Both the position numbers and the translations under genes were made by a program. A stretch of DNA of 64,000 nt. Origin: Microbacteriaceae bacterium. Its GTDB lineage: Bacteria; Actinomycetota; Actinomycetes; Actinomycetales; Microbacteriaceae. The notes below the pieces were generated by a model. The model saw only the letters and a program-made list of their open reading frames with translations, was not told where the DNA came from and ran no database searches. The stretch lies in assembly GCA_025463545.1 (NCBI GenBank), contig JAODAR010000010.1, positions 186,001 through 250,000 on the forward strand. Direction: 5' to 3'. Below, piece after piece: positions 49,993-58,580 of this stretch; the first letter of the stretch is position 1; each line of letters opens with the position of its first letter.

Positions 49993-52083
49993 CTACTCAG
50001 TCGACGCCTGCCCGCCAATCGTGCTTTGCGAGTTGACCCGAGCGAGGCTTCTCCGAGCCGCCGCCATCACATTGACAGCTGTGATTCCATGCAGTGCCAT
50101 GATTTCGGCGCCGCTGCCTGACTCGCCAAAGGATTCCACGCCGATGACCTCACCGCGGGTTCCTACCCACCGCCACCAGGCATCGCCACGCCCGGCCTCG
50201 ACGGCCACTCGTGCATGAACCGACGGAGGGAGGACTGCATCAACGTAGGTCTGAGGCGCGTCACTGAACCACTCGACGCACGGCATGGAGACGACGCGGA
50301 CTTGAATGCCTCCCTCAGTGAGTTGCATGGCCGCCTGAATTGCGATTGCCACCTCGCTGCCGGTCGCGATGAGCGCGAGGCCCAACCCGTCGCCGCTCTG
50401 CCATGCGACGTATCCTCCCTGCGCAACCGCGGCATCCAAAGCCTGCCGTTCGCCCAGCACAGGTACGTCTTGCCTGGAGAGGATCAGTGCGGTCGGACCA
50501 GCCGGGCGGGCGACCAGGCGTTTCCACACGGCCACGGTCTCGTGCGCGTCGGCCGGACGCACGACATCCAGCCCCGGAACCGTACGCAGCGACGCAATCT
50601 GTTCGACAGGCTGATGCGTCGGGCCGTCCTCACCCACGGCCACAGAGTCATGCGTGAAGACGTAGACGACGGGAAGCTCCATGAGCGCAGCCAAACGGAT
50701 GCTCGGTCGCATGTAGTCACTGAACACGAGGTAGGTCGAACCAAAGGGCCTCCACGGACCGTGCAAGGCAATGCCGTTCAGGATCGCCGCCATCGCGTGC
50801 TCCCGGATTCCGAAGCGGACGAAATCGCCTCCCGGGTTGTTCGCAGACACCGCCCTTCCGGAAACGGCAACATTCGTCGAGCCCGAGAGGTCGGCAGATC
50901 CGCCCCACAGGGCGGAAATAGGCTGCAGAGCCTGAATGATCTGGCCATTCGTCTTGCGGGTGGCCACCGGCGTTCCTGGGTCGGCGATCCCCTCAGCCAT
51001 GACATCAAGTGCCGCCGCAGCTGGAACGGGCGATGTGCCACTTGCGAACCTGCGCCACCGCATCGCAGCGTCATGGTTGCCCACGGACCAATAGTCGTAT
51101 TGCTCCTGCCAGGCGCTCTCGAGTTCCATTCCCCGCTGACGCGCATTCCTCGTGAACGCCAGGGCCTCTGAGGTGACGAGTTGCTCCAGCGTGGCTTCAG
51201 CCGCGAATCCGAGCTGGCGCTTCACTGCCGCAAGTTCTTCAGTGCCGAATCCACCGGAGTGCGCCGCTGGCTGTCCGCCGAACTTGAGCGACGGCGCTGC
51301 AATCACACTCTTCACTGCCACCATGGTGGGGCGTCCAGCCGCGGCGTCCCGATCAGACGCTTCCCTCAGCACGCTCTCTATCTCGTCGAGGTCGGAGTGA
51401 TCTGTGATGTTCAACACCCGCCAGCCATAGGCAGAGTAGCGATCGCGCACGTCCTCGGTAAATGCTTCGCTCGTCAGGCCGTCGATGGTCACACTGTTGT
51501 CGTCCCAGATCAGCACGAGATTGTCGAGGCCCAGGGTGCCGGCAAGACTCGAAGCCTCCCCCGACACGCCCTCCTGAAGGCATCCGTCGCCGGCCAGAGC
51601 CCAGATGGTGTGGTCGAGAACCGACGAGCCTTCGGCGAAGATCGCGGATTCGCGGCGACCGGCGATCGCCATTCCCACGGCAGAGGCGACGCCTTGCCCC
51701 AGCGGGCCGGTGCTCATCTCGACCCCGACGGTGTGCCCGAACTCAGGGTGACCGGGCGTGAGCGACCCCAGCTTGCGACTTGCCGCAATGTCGTCGAGAG
51801 TCAGTCCGTATCCGGTCAGGAACAACTGCACGTAGAGCAGGAGGCTTGCGTGCCCGGCGCTCAAGACGAACCTGTCGCGAGTCTCCCACCTGGGGTTAGC
51901 GGGATTGTGCCGCATGACACGAGTGAAAAGCACATGAGCGAGCGGCGCGAGAGCCATCGCGGTACCAGCGTGCCCGTGCCCCTTCGCCTGAACGACGTGA
52001 GCCGGAATCGCAATTGCGGCCGCGACAGCTTGCTCTTCCGCGGTGCGCACAGACGCAGCGGAAATCGTGGTCTCTGTGGTCAT
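49993..52083 (-). CDS. tkt: Transketolase
   Basis: 696 residues from ATG 52083 (a GTG nine bases earlier is an alternative; no strong ribosome site precedes either). Motifs in order: KGHGHAGTAMALAPLAHVLF, SAGHASLLLY, TGPLGQGVASAVGMAIA, WALAGDGCLQEGVSGEASSLAGTLGLDNLVLIWDDN (GDG...DDN, ThDP and Mg), then FVRFGIREHAMAAILNGIAL, FSDYMRPSIRLAALM and FTHDSVAVGEDGPTHQPVEQ, the conserved transketolase motif. It moves a two-carbon ketol unit between sugar phosphates. Divergent from a ROK regulator and an ascorbate-type PTS, so it is probably a dedicated pentose-phosphate enzyme for the imported sugar rather than the only housekeeping copy. Confidence 0.95.
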   Translation of the reverse strand: MTTETTISAASVRTAEEQAVAAAIAIPAHVVQAKGHGHAGTAMALAPLAHVLFTRVMRHNPANPRWETRDRFVLSAGHASLLLYVQLFLTGYGLTLDDIAASRKLGSLTPGHPEFGHTVGVEMSTGPLGQGVASAVGMAIAGRRESAIFAEGSSVLDHTIWALAGDGCLQEGVSGEASSLAGTLGLDNLVLIWDDNSVTIDGLTSEAFTEDVRDRYSAYGWRVLNITDHSDLDEIESVLREASDRDAAAGRPTMVAVKSVIAAPSLKFGGQPAAHSGGFGTEELAAVKRQLGFAAEATLEQLVTSEALAFTRNARQRGMELESAWQEQYDYWSVGNHDAAMRWRRFASGTSPVPAAAALDVMAEGIADPGTPVATRKTNGQIIQALQPISALWGGSADLSGSTNVAVSGRAVSANNPGGDFVRFGIREHAMAAILNGIALHGPWRPFGSTYLVFSDYMRPSIRLAALMELPVVYVFTHDSVAVGEDGPTHQPVEQIASLRTVPGLDVVRPADAHETVAVWKRLVARPAGPTALILSRQDVPVLGERQALDAAVAQGGYVAWQSGDGLGLALIATGSEVAIAIQAAMQLTEGGIQVRVVSMPCVEWFSDAPQTYVDAVLPPSVHARVAVEAGRGDAWWRWVGTRGEVIGVESFGESGSGAEIMALHGITAVNVMAAARRSLARVNSQSTIGGQASTE

Positions 52084-52092
52084 GTCGCCCAC

Positions 52093-52135
52093 ATTGGTAT
52101 ATAAATAGACTTAAGTCAATGGAGAGGGGCACACT
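52093..52135. promoter_or_regulatory. Divergent promoter/operator between tkt and ROK regulator
   Basis: The AT-rich gap contains the perfect palindrome GACTTAAGTC (52108-52117) flanked by TATATAAATA. On the minus strand TTGACT begins at 52119. It is a plausible site for the ROK repressor encoded next to it. Confidence 0.5.
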
Positions 52136-53332
52136 GTGGCACACGTGCTGTCCACTGGCTCCGGTGTCGTCCTGGATCTCATTCGGTCAGGCGAAGCAAC
52201 CACTCGCACCGATCTCGTCGAGCACCTGGGCTGGTCCCGGATCACCCTGGCCCGGCGTCTGGACGAGTTGCTTGCAGCGGACATCATCGCAGTTGTCGGA
52301 CAACGGGACTCCCGCGGCGGACGCCCAGCCGAACGGTTTGCCCTCAACAAGGACGCCGGCGTTCTCTTCGGCGTCGACATCGGCGGCTCGCACACTCGAG
52401 TGGGCATTACAGATCTCACATCGACCGTGCTCGTTGAGGATGAGGCGGATATCGGCCTGTCGGACGGCCCGGACGAGGTGTTCGCCTGGGCAAACCAGGT
52501 GTTCGACTATCTCCTTCGGCAGCTCGGCAAGACCCCGTCAGCCGTGCGAGGGATCGGAGTCGGCGTGCCAGGGCCGGTCGACACACGAACCGGCCGGTTG
52601 GCTTCACCGCAGCTCGACACCCAGTGGCAGGACGTGCTCGTCCGGGACTACTTCCCAGCCGAAACCACCGCCATCTTCGCAGTCGACCGAGACGTGAACA
52701 TTATGGCCGTCGGAGAATCTCGGCTGGGATGGCCGGAATACCGCGACCTCACCGTGCTCAAGGTCGGACTGGGCATCGGCTGCGGCCTGGTGCTCGACGG
52801 CCGGGTTTACCACGGCGCCCGCGGAGGCGCCGGTGACTTCAGCCATGGGTACCGTCATGGCAGTGAACCCTGCAGTTGCGGCCGCGTCGGCTGCCTGGAG
52901 GCGGTCGCCAGCGGTTATGCCATCCGCCGCGAGCTGAACGCGCGCGGGTATCGCATTCGGACCAGCGGTGACATCGTCGCACTCGCACAGTCCGGCAGCA
53001 CCGACGCCCTCGAGCTGCTTTCGGCGGCCGGCACCGAGATCGGCGAGGCGCTGGTCGATGTGGCCGGCCTCCTCAACCCGGCCGCCATCGTGATCGGCGG
53101 CAATTTGGCTGAAGCCGGTGAACCCTTCCTGTCGGCCATCCGCTTGGCCCTACAGAGCAATGCCCGCGCCTTCTCCGCGACCGGACTTATCGTCGCGCCA
53201 TCACGGCTCGGCAACAAAGCGGGAGTGCTCGGAGCGTCACTCATCGCACAGGACGCACTCTTCGAGGCGGACCGGATAAGCCACCTGACCCGCGTCAGCA
53301 GCACGGCTCCTCCGCGGCCGGCTCAGCGATGA
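52136..53332 (+). CDS. ROK family transcriptional regulator
   Basis: 398 residues from GTG 52136 (GGAGAGGGG upstream). An N-terminal MarR-like helix-turn-helix (about residues 8-65; TRTDLVEHLGWSRITLARRLDELL) joins a ROK domain: FGVDIGGSHTRVGITDL (phosphate motif), GIGVGVPGPVDTRTG, then SEPCSCGRVGCLEAVAS, the zinc-binding CxCGxxGCxE motif. C-terminal LNPAAIVIGGNLAEAG. NagC/XylR type: DNA binding relieved by a sugar or sugar phosphate. Likely controls tkt and the PTS genes. Confidence 0.94.
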   Translation: MAHVLSTGSGVVLDLIRSGEATTRTDLVEHLGWSRITLARRLDELLAADIIAVVGQRDSRGGRPAERFALNKDAGVLFGVDIGGSHTRVGITDLTSTVLVEDEADIGLSDGPDEVFAWANQVFDYLLRQLGKTPSAVRGIGVGVPGPVDTRTGRLASPQLDTQWQDVLVRDYFPAETTAIFAVDRDVNIMAVGESRLGWPEYRDLTVLKVGLGIGCGLVLDGRVYHGARGGAGDFSHGYRHGSEPCSCGRVGCLEAVASGYAIRRELNARGYRIRTSGDIVALAQSGSTDALELLSAAGTEIGEALVDVAGLLNPAAIVIGGNLAEAGEPFLSAIRLALQSNARAFSATGLIVAPSRLGNKAGVLGASLIAQDALFEADRISHLTRVSSTAPPRPAQR

Positions 53333-53456
53333 AACTCGGTCCCAACACTTTGGTGCACTTGTGGTCGAAAGTCTCCCCGTCGGTATATGCTCAGGGCCAA
53401 TCGGTGTCACCGCCGAGGACATCGAGGTCCCCCTCCCCGAGAATCGGAAGGTTCGC

Positions 53457-53927
53457 GTGAGCATGACGGTCAACCTGGCAGACGAGCTGAGCGAAGCCTC
53501 CATCGTGACGCAAGCAACCGTTGCCAACTGGCGGGAGGCCATCACTCTGGCCGGAGATGCACTTGTAGCCGGCGGCGTGACGACGGATGCCTACACGACC
53601 GAGATGATCACTGCGATCGAAGAGCTCGGCCCGTACGTCGTGATCGTGCCGGGTCTGGCCATCGCCCACTCCCGCCCCTCACCGGCTGTACTTCGCGCCG
53701 GGCTCAGCTGGGTCAGCCTTCGTGAGCCCGTTGAATTCGGTCATAGCACCAACGATCCGGTGACGCTCGTCGTCGGCCTCGCTGCCCCCGACCACCACGG
53801 CCACATTGACATCATGGCCGCCCTGGCGAACGTTCTGGCCGACGACGACGCACTCGCCCGGCTGCGATCTGCCACCTCGCCCTCACAGGTACAGGAATTG
53901 CTCGCCGTCGCATCCGCACCGCACTAG
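53457..53927 (+). CDS. PTS EIIA component (mannitol/ascorbate superfamily)
   Basis: 156 residues from GTG 53457 (GGAAGG upstream; ATG 53463 possible). EASIVTQATVANWREAITLAGDALVAGGV, AIEELGPYVVIVPGLAIAHSRPS (the phosphorylated His in AHSRP) and VEFGHSTNDPVTLVVGLAAPDHHGHIDIMAALANVL are the PTS_EIIA_2 domain motifs. It receives phosphate from HPr and passes it to the IIB cysteine encoded next. Confidence 0.93.
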   Translation: MSMTVNLADELSEASIVTQATVANWREAITLAGDALVAGGVTTDAYTTEMITAIEELGPYVVIVPGLAIAHSRPSPAVLRAGLSWVSLREPVEFGHSTNDPVTLVVGLAAPDHHGHIDIMAALANVLADDDALARLRSATSPSQVQELLAVASAPH

Positions 53928-53972
53928 TCCACGCTTTTCGACCTCGTCCCCCGCATCACTGGAAGGTAACCA

Positions 53973-54245
53973 ATGAAGATCATCGCCGTTTGCGGCATGG
54001 GAATCGGCACGTCGGTTCTGCTCAAAATGAACACCGAAAAGGTGCTCCGCAAGCTCGGAATCGACGCTGACGTTGAGGCCGCCGACATCGGCGTGGCGCG
54101 CGGCATGGCCCGAGATGCCGAGATCGTGCTGACGTCGGAGGAACTTGTCGCGGAGATCGGGAAGCTGGACGCGGAAGTGATCGTCATCAACAACTTTTTC
54201 GACCTGGCCGAGATCGAAGAAAAACTTACCAACGCGCTCGATTAG
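53973..54245 (+). CDS. ulaB: PTS EIIB component (ascorbate/galactitol type)
   Basis: 90 residues. The N-terminus IIAVCGMGIGTSVLLK is the phosphocysteine P-loop (Cys7) of the lactose/ascorbate IIB family, with EIVLTSEELVAEIG and VIVINNFFDLAEIEEKL completing the Rossmann-like fold. It lies 45 bases after IIA and 53 before IIC in one operon. Confidence 0.94.
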   Translation: MKIIAVCGMGIGTSVLLKMNTEKVLRKLGIDADVEAADIGVARGMARDAEIVLTSEELVAEIGKLDAEVIVINNFFDLAEIEEKLTNALD

Positions 54246-54298
54246 CGTTCGCTCACCCGCACGACACCCCACACTGATCACGAAAAGGAGAACTCACG

Positions 54299-55846
54299 AT
54301 GGAGTGGTTCATTGCAATACTCGACTTCATAGGCAAGCAGATCTTGAATGTTCCTGCCTACCTGGTTGGCATCATCACGGCGATCGGCCTGATGGCTCTC
54401 CGAAGGCCGGTTGGCGCGGTGGTGGGCGGCGGGCTGAAGGCCGCGCTGGGATTCCTGATCCTCGGGGCCGGCGCTGGAGTAGTCGTGGGATCGCTGACGC
54501 CGCTCGGCGACCTCATCCTGAAGGTCACCGGTGCGCAGGGAGTGATTCCGACCAATGAGGTGATCACAGCGCTGGCTGCCAAGGAATTCGGTGCGACCAG
54601 CGCATACGTGCTGGTTATCGGCTTCATCGTGATGCTGCTCCTCGCCAGGTTCACTCCTCTCAAGTACGTCTTCCTGACCGGCCATCACATGGTCTTCATG
54701 TCGATCCTGCTCTCGGTGGTTCTGTCCGTCGGATTCGGTGCCGGACTGGGCTGGCTCGTCGTGCTGGTCGGCGGCGGCCTCCTCGGGGTAATCATGGTGG
54801 TCATGCCGGCGTTCGCACAGCCGTGGACCAAGCGCATCACCGGAGATGACACCATCGCGATCGGCCACTTCGGCACCCTCGGCTACATCGCCGCTGGTGT
54901 TGCCGGCCAGGTAGCCGGAAAGCGGAGCCGCTCGACCGAGCACATCAATTTTCCGCAGAACCTCAGGTTCCTGCGCGATTCGATGGTGGCTACATCCGTC
55001 TCGATGGTTCTGATCTACATGGTTTTTGCTATTTGGGGTCTCATCGCCCTGCCAATGAGCAAAGCGCTGGCCATCTTCGGTTCCGCGGATGCCGGCGCGT
55101 ACATCATGGCCGCCTTCGCTCAGGCGCTGCAGTTCGGGGTTGGCGTCGCCATCATCCTGTATGGCGTTCGCACGATTCTCGGTGAATTGGTTCCTGCATT
55201 CCAGGGCATCGCCGAGAAAGTCGTCCCCGGCGCGAAGGCTGCTCTCGACATTCCGATCGTGTTCCCGTTCGCGGCGAACGCCGTGCTCATCGGATTCATC
55301 GCGTCATTCGCCGGTGGGCTCCTGAGCCTCGGTGTGCTCGCGGTGTGGCTAGGACCCGTCTTCGGACTCGCCCTCATCCTGCCCGGAATGGTGCCGCACT
55401 TCTTCACCGGTGGCGGTGCGGGTGTCTACGGGAACGCGACCGGCGGACGGATTGGTGCCGCTGTCGGCGGCTTCGTCAACGGAATCCTGATCACGATTCT
55501 GCCGGCAATCCTGCTGCTCGTCCTCGGCGGGCTCGGATTCGCAAACAGCACGTTCGGTGACGCGGACTTCGGCTGGTTCGGAACGTTGATCGGAGTGAGC
55601 CTGCTCGGCGGAAATGCGGTAGTCGGTGTACTGCTGACGATCCTCATCGGTGTCGTACTCGTGGTCTCGGCGTCACTCTTCCAGGTGCGCGTCGTCGACA
55701 AGGGATGGCTGCCCGGCGCCAAGCGCGCTGCCTTCATCGAGAAGATCGAGGCGGAAGAGAAGGCTGCGGCGGCCGAGGAGAAGGCTGCCGCGACTGCGGC
55801 CCGGCGCTCGGCGACGGAGAAGGCTCTCAACTCAGACCAGGCATAG
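54299..55846 (+). CDS. ulaA: PTS EIIC component (UlaA, ascorbate-type permease)
   Basis: 515 residues, about eleven membrane segments; LRRPVGAVVGGGLKAALGFLILG, VIPTNEVITALA, FGTLGYIAAGVAGQVAGKRSRSTEH and PHFFTGGGAGVYGNATGGRIGAAVGGFVNG match UlaA. It carries a charged Ala/Glu/Lys-rich C-terminal tail (EKIEAEEKAAAAEEKA) of about 40 residues that is probably cytosolic. It phosphorylates and imports an ascorbate-like or pentitol-like sugar. No ulaD, E, F or G genes follow, so ascorbate itself is not assured. Confidence 0.94.
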   Translation: MEWFIAILDFIGKQILNVPAYLVGIITAIGLMALRRPVGAVVGGGLKAALGFLILGAGAGVVVGSLTPLGDLILKVTGAQGVIPTNEVITALAAKEFGATSAYVLVIGFIVMLLLARFTPLKYVFLTGHHMVFMSILLSVVLSVGFGAGLGWLVVLVGGGLLGVIMVVMPAFAQPWTKRITGDDTIAIGHFGTLGYIAAGVAGQVAGKRSRSTEHINFPQNLRFLRDSMVATSVSMVLIYMVFAIWGLIALPMSKALAIFGSADAGAYIMAAFAQALQFGVGVAIILYGVRTILGELVPAFQGIAEKVVPGAKAALDIPIVFPFAANAVLIGFIASFAGGLLSLGVLAVWLGPVFGLALILPGMVPHFFTGGGAGVYGNATGGRIGAAVGGFVNGILITILPAILLLVLGGLGFANSTFGDADFGWFGTLIGVSLLGGNAVVGVLLTILIGVVLVVSASLFQVRVVDKGWLPGAKRAAFIEKIEAEEKAAAAEEKAAATAARRSATEKALNSDQA

Positions 55847-55861
55847 CTCATTTGAACGAAC

Positions 55862-55895
55862 GTGGGGCCGCAGCCAATTTTGGCTGCGGCCCCAC
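55862..55895. terminator. Bidirectional terminator between ulaA and HPr
   Basis: A perfect 15-base-pair stem, GTGGGGCCGCAGCCA (55862-55876) with TGGCTGCGGCCCCAC (55881-55895), closed by a four-base ATTT loop. It lies between two convergent stop codons and should end transcription in both directions. Confidence 0.93.
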
Positions 55896-55908
55896 GCTTA
55901 TCGAGTGC

Positions 55909-56193
55909 CTAGGCCGGTTCGGCCACATCGAGCTCGCTCTGCAGCAGCGAGGCGAGTGTGTCAGCCGTTGTCTCCGCATCATCGCCGCTCACCGTTAACG
56001 TCACCTTGTCGCCGGCGTCGACAGCCAGGGTCAACAAGAGCAACAGACTTGCGGCGTTGGCCTTCTTGCCAGAGGCATTCTCAAGCGTGACGGCATGGCC
56101 GCTGGCGGCAGCCGCCTTTGCCACGATCGCTGCCGGCCGAGAGTGCAACCCAACGGCGGATCCGAATGTGACTGTGCGCTGGGCATCTGCCAT
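55909..56193 (-). CDS. ptsH: HPr phosphocarrier protein
   Basis: 94 residues from ATG 56193 (GGAAGG upstream). VGLHSRPAAIVAKAAAASG holds the phosphorylated His of HPr, and KKANAASLLLLLTLAVDAGDKVTLTVSGDD is the second conserved region; the regulatory Ser site reads AASLL. Enzyme I is not in the window. It presumably supplies phosphate to the convergent PTS IIA and others. Confidence 0.93.
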   Translation of the reverse strand: MADAQRTVTFGSAVGLHSRPAAIVAKAAAASGHAVTLENASGKKANAASLLLLLTLAVDAGDKVTLTVSGDDAETTADTLASLLQSELDVAEPA

Positions 56194-56629
56194 TGGTGCT
56201 GCCTTCCAAGTCGTTTCGATCATGCTACTGGGCTCGGCCGATGAGTCAGGTCGAGGCCAGACCTGCCAGCCCCGCGGGGCCTCGGTCGCGGGCACCTCCA
56301 TCTCCTCGGAAGCAGTGATCGGACCGAGGACCTTGCGTGTCCGGAGGGTCGACCCGGTCCGATCGCCGAGGACCGGCGCATCCCTTTGGTGCTCCTCGGC
56401 ACGCGGGCGCTACAACGTCGACTGGCCCCGCCCAGCGATCAGCACACCGTTGACGGTGAGCGTCGACGCCCAGCGCGTGTAGTCGCTCGAGGTGGGCGCC
56501 GAGCCGCAGCAGAGAGACCCGGCGGCATCGGGTCGAACGCGTGCACGGCGCGCAGCGACACCGGAGCTTGGATCTGGTAGCCAACTAGCGCCGGCGGCGG
56601 AGGCAGCAACATCTTCCTCCACCCCGGCG
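56194..56629. other. 436-base stretch without a confident gene
   Basis: Reading frames on the minus strand upstream of HPr show patches with protein-like character (SLLRLGAHLERLHALGVDAHR) but no continuous frame or family, so decayed coding DNA is possible. I call no gene here. Confidence 0.45.
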
Positions 56630-57925
56630 CTACCCCGGCTTCCCGCGCGCGGCGATCACCTCGGCAATCGCCGCATCCAGCCCGTCGATGCCCGGCGCGG
56701 CACGGATCTGCTCGGCGACCCGCTCGGCCGCCCGCCGGTAGCGCTGCTCAGTGAGCACGTCGCGCACCGCGCTGTGGATTGCGGAGGCCTTTGGACGTCC
56801 GCTGCGCAGGTCCACTCCGACACCCGACCACGCGACCCGCGCGGCGACCTCGGGCTTGTCTTCGGTGTCACCGGCGATGACAATCGGAACGCCATGCTGC
56901 AGTGCGTAATGCACTCCCCCGTAGCCGCCGTTGGTCACCATCACGGAAGTCAGCGGGAGCAGCCGGTCGTAGGGCAGGAACTCCGCCGCCCGGGCATTGG
57001 CCGGGAGTGTCCCGAGCTCGGAGACCGGCCGGCCGCCGGTGGATGCGACCACGAGAACGTTCTCGTCGGCCAGCGCGTCAAGCGTCGGGCGCACCAGCTC
57101 AGTGAAGTCGAGGTTCGCGATCGTGCCCTGGGTGACATGCACCACGGGGCGGGTTCCGCTCAGGTCGTCCCACCAGGCGGGAAGTTGGGCGGTCGAGCGC
57201 AGCGATGTCGTTGCTGGTCCGACGAAGCGGATGTCGACGCTCGCATCTGGCCGCGGATATTCGAACGCCGGCACGGAGAACTGCACCACGGCATCCGTCA
57301 TGCTGAACCAATTGAACGCGAACGTGCGCGAGTCACGGCCGTGCACCTCACGGTAGACCTCGTTGAACTGGCGTTGCAGCCGTCCGAAAATGACCTTCTC
57401 CGAGACGACCCGAAGCAGGGCGTTGCGCACTGTCCCGACTGGGCCCCGGAGCGGCCGAATGCCGAGCCCGAAGGGGGCGACGTAGCGGGACGACAGGCCG
57501 AGGGGAAGCACTCCGCATCCGATCAGGGCAGGGCGCTGAGACGACGGATGCCCCGCCAGGATTATCGCGCCAACGAACGCCGGGTCGGCGAGCACAGTAT
57601 CGGTCGGCTGCTGGAGCTGCTCGCGAAGGCCCTGATACTGGAAGCGCGCCGGTTCGAGGAAGACCTCGCTGAGATCGCGACGGAGCGCCTTGACGCCGCT
57701 GATGCGCGCACCCTGGTCGCCGCGGTTGGCGATGTTGCGGTCGTCGAAGTCAGCTCCTGCTGGCAGCGCGGCAAAGGTGGCGCCCGTGGCGCGCACGGCG
57801 GCTTCAAACCGGGAGCCGGTCATGAACCGCACTCGGTGGCCGCGTTCGACCAGACCTGTCGCGACGGCCAACAGCGGGGCGACGTGCCCGTGGATGGGGA
57901 CGCTGGCGATCAGAATGTTGGGCAA
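56630..57925 (-). CDS. UDP/dTDP-sugar-dependent glycosyltransferase (MGT/GT1-like)
   Basis: 431 residues. NILIASVPIHGHVAPLLAVATGLVERGHRV is the acceptor-domain start of GT1/MGT glycosyltransferases, and ENVLVVASTGGRPVSELG, FLPYDRLLPLTSVMVTNGGYGGVHYALQHGVPIVIAGDTEDKPEVAARV is the nucleotide-sugar-binding region (NGG-GG in place of the usual HGG). GVGVDLRSGRPKASAIHSAVRDVL closes the domain. Such enzymes glycosylate small lipophilic acceptors such as macrolides or flavonoids. The acceptor is unknown; no biosynthetic genes adjoin it. Confidence 0.92.
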   Translation of the reverse strand: MPNILIASVPIHGHVAPLLAVATGLVERGHRVRFMTGSRFEAAVRATGATFAALPAGADFDDRNIANRGDQGARISGVKALRRDLSEVFLEPARFQYQGLREQLQQPTDTVLADPAFVGAIILAGHPSSQRPALIGCGVLPLGLSSRYVAPFGLGIRPLRGPVGTVRNALLRVVSEKVIFGRLQRQFNEVYREVHGRDSRTFAFNWFSMTDAVVQFSVPAFEYPRPDASVDIRFVGPATTSLRSTAQLPAWWDDLSGTRPVVHVTQGTIANLDFTELVRPTLDALADENVLVVASTGGRPVSELGTLPANARAAEFLPYDRLLPLTSVMVTNGGYGGVHYALQHGVPIVIAGDTEDKPEVAARVAWSGVGVDLRSGRPKASAIHSAVRDVLTEQRYRRAAERVAEQIRAAPGIDGLDAAIAEVIAARGKPG

Positions 57926-58079
57926 AGCAGCCTCGCTACCATTTCAGTTCGCTGGAGGGAAATCGATGTATGGCAGATTCTTCACCCTGTGACATGGCCT
58001 GGCTAGCGAGAGATTGGCGCGCGGAGGACGCGATGGCCGGTACCCGCGCGCGTGATGCGACCGACCCAATCGGGCCACG

Positions 58080-58199
58080 ATGAAGCGGCCACACCTGATC
58101 CGCCCGGACTACGAAGACCGCATCACCGACGAGCACTGGCTCGTCTATGCCGTCGAGGCGGCCCAGATCGTCATCGTGGCTGCGCGCCACCACTACTGA
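58080..58199 (+). pseudogene. YoeB/Txe-type toxin C-terminal remnant
   Basis: A 39-codon frame reads MKRPHLIRPDYEDRITDEHWLVYAVEAAQIVIVAARHHY if concatenated; the segment RITDEHWLVYAV plus IVIVAARHHY matches the end of the RelE/Txe/YoeB toxins (RIDQEHRLVYRV ... ARYHY). The N-terminal two thirds are missing and no YefM-type antitoxin precedes it. Confidence 0.62.
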
Positions 58200-58260
58200 C
58201 AGGCCCGACATTCGTCGGTGCAGCCATCCACTCGCTCCCGCGCCCGTGCGGGGACGTGAC

Positions 58261-58326
58261 CGTTACATTTCCGGTCGACATTGCCCATTGCGCCTGTATC
58301 TCTCGACCGCAAACGTAACTGTCGCG
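58261..58326. repeat. Palindromic intergenic repeat, copy C (diverged)
   Basis: CCGGTCGACATTGCCC (58271 on) and CTCTCGACCGCAAACGTAAC (58301 on) follow the same order of arms and spacers as copies A and B, with more mismatches. It forms the end of the minus-strand frame at 58263. Confidence 0.65.
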
Positions 58327-58580
58327 CTAAGTGTTACCGCACAGCACATGGCGACGACCTCGGAGAGGTCCGCGATGGTCCCCCCGTACGTGTTCGCCAG
58401 CGCGGATTCGTTGGGAGTCTTGAAGAAGGACCACTCGTACGCTCCGCCGGCTATCCCCACCACGGTGAGCGCGACTTCGTCGCCGTCACGGATACAGCGA
58501 GGGCTAACGTCGGCGCCGAGGATGGGCGAACCCTGTGGGAAGTGCCGAACACGTGTGTCACACTGTGCGTGTGAGCACAC
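58263..58580 (-). CDS. Hypothetical protein or fragment ending in repeat C
   Basis: 105 codons. The middle (FPQGSPILGADVSPRCIRDG; DEVALTVVGIAGGAYEWSFF; NTYGGTIADLSEVVAM) has coding-like third-position G/C and regular structure but no known family. The last 20 codons come from repeat copy C, so the reading frame was probably redirected by that element. Its start region overlaps the divergent secreted-protein gene, which makes an intact gene doubtful; a fragment is more likely. Confidence 0.4.
   Translation of the reverse strand: MCSHAQCDTRVRHFPQGSPILGADVSPRCIRDGDEVALTVVGIAGGAYEWSFFKTPNESALANTYGGTIADLSEVVAMCCAVTLSATVTFAVERYRRNGQCRPEM

Noticed and set aside
56492..58006. A 504-codon plus-strand frame
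   Set aside because: Opposite the glycosyltransferase gene, whose domain motifs are all on the minus strand; residues are His, Arg and Gly rich without pattern.
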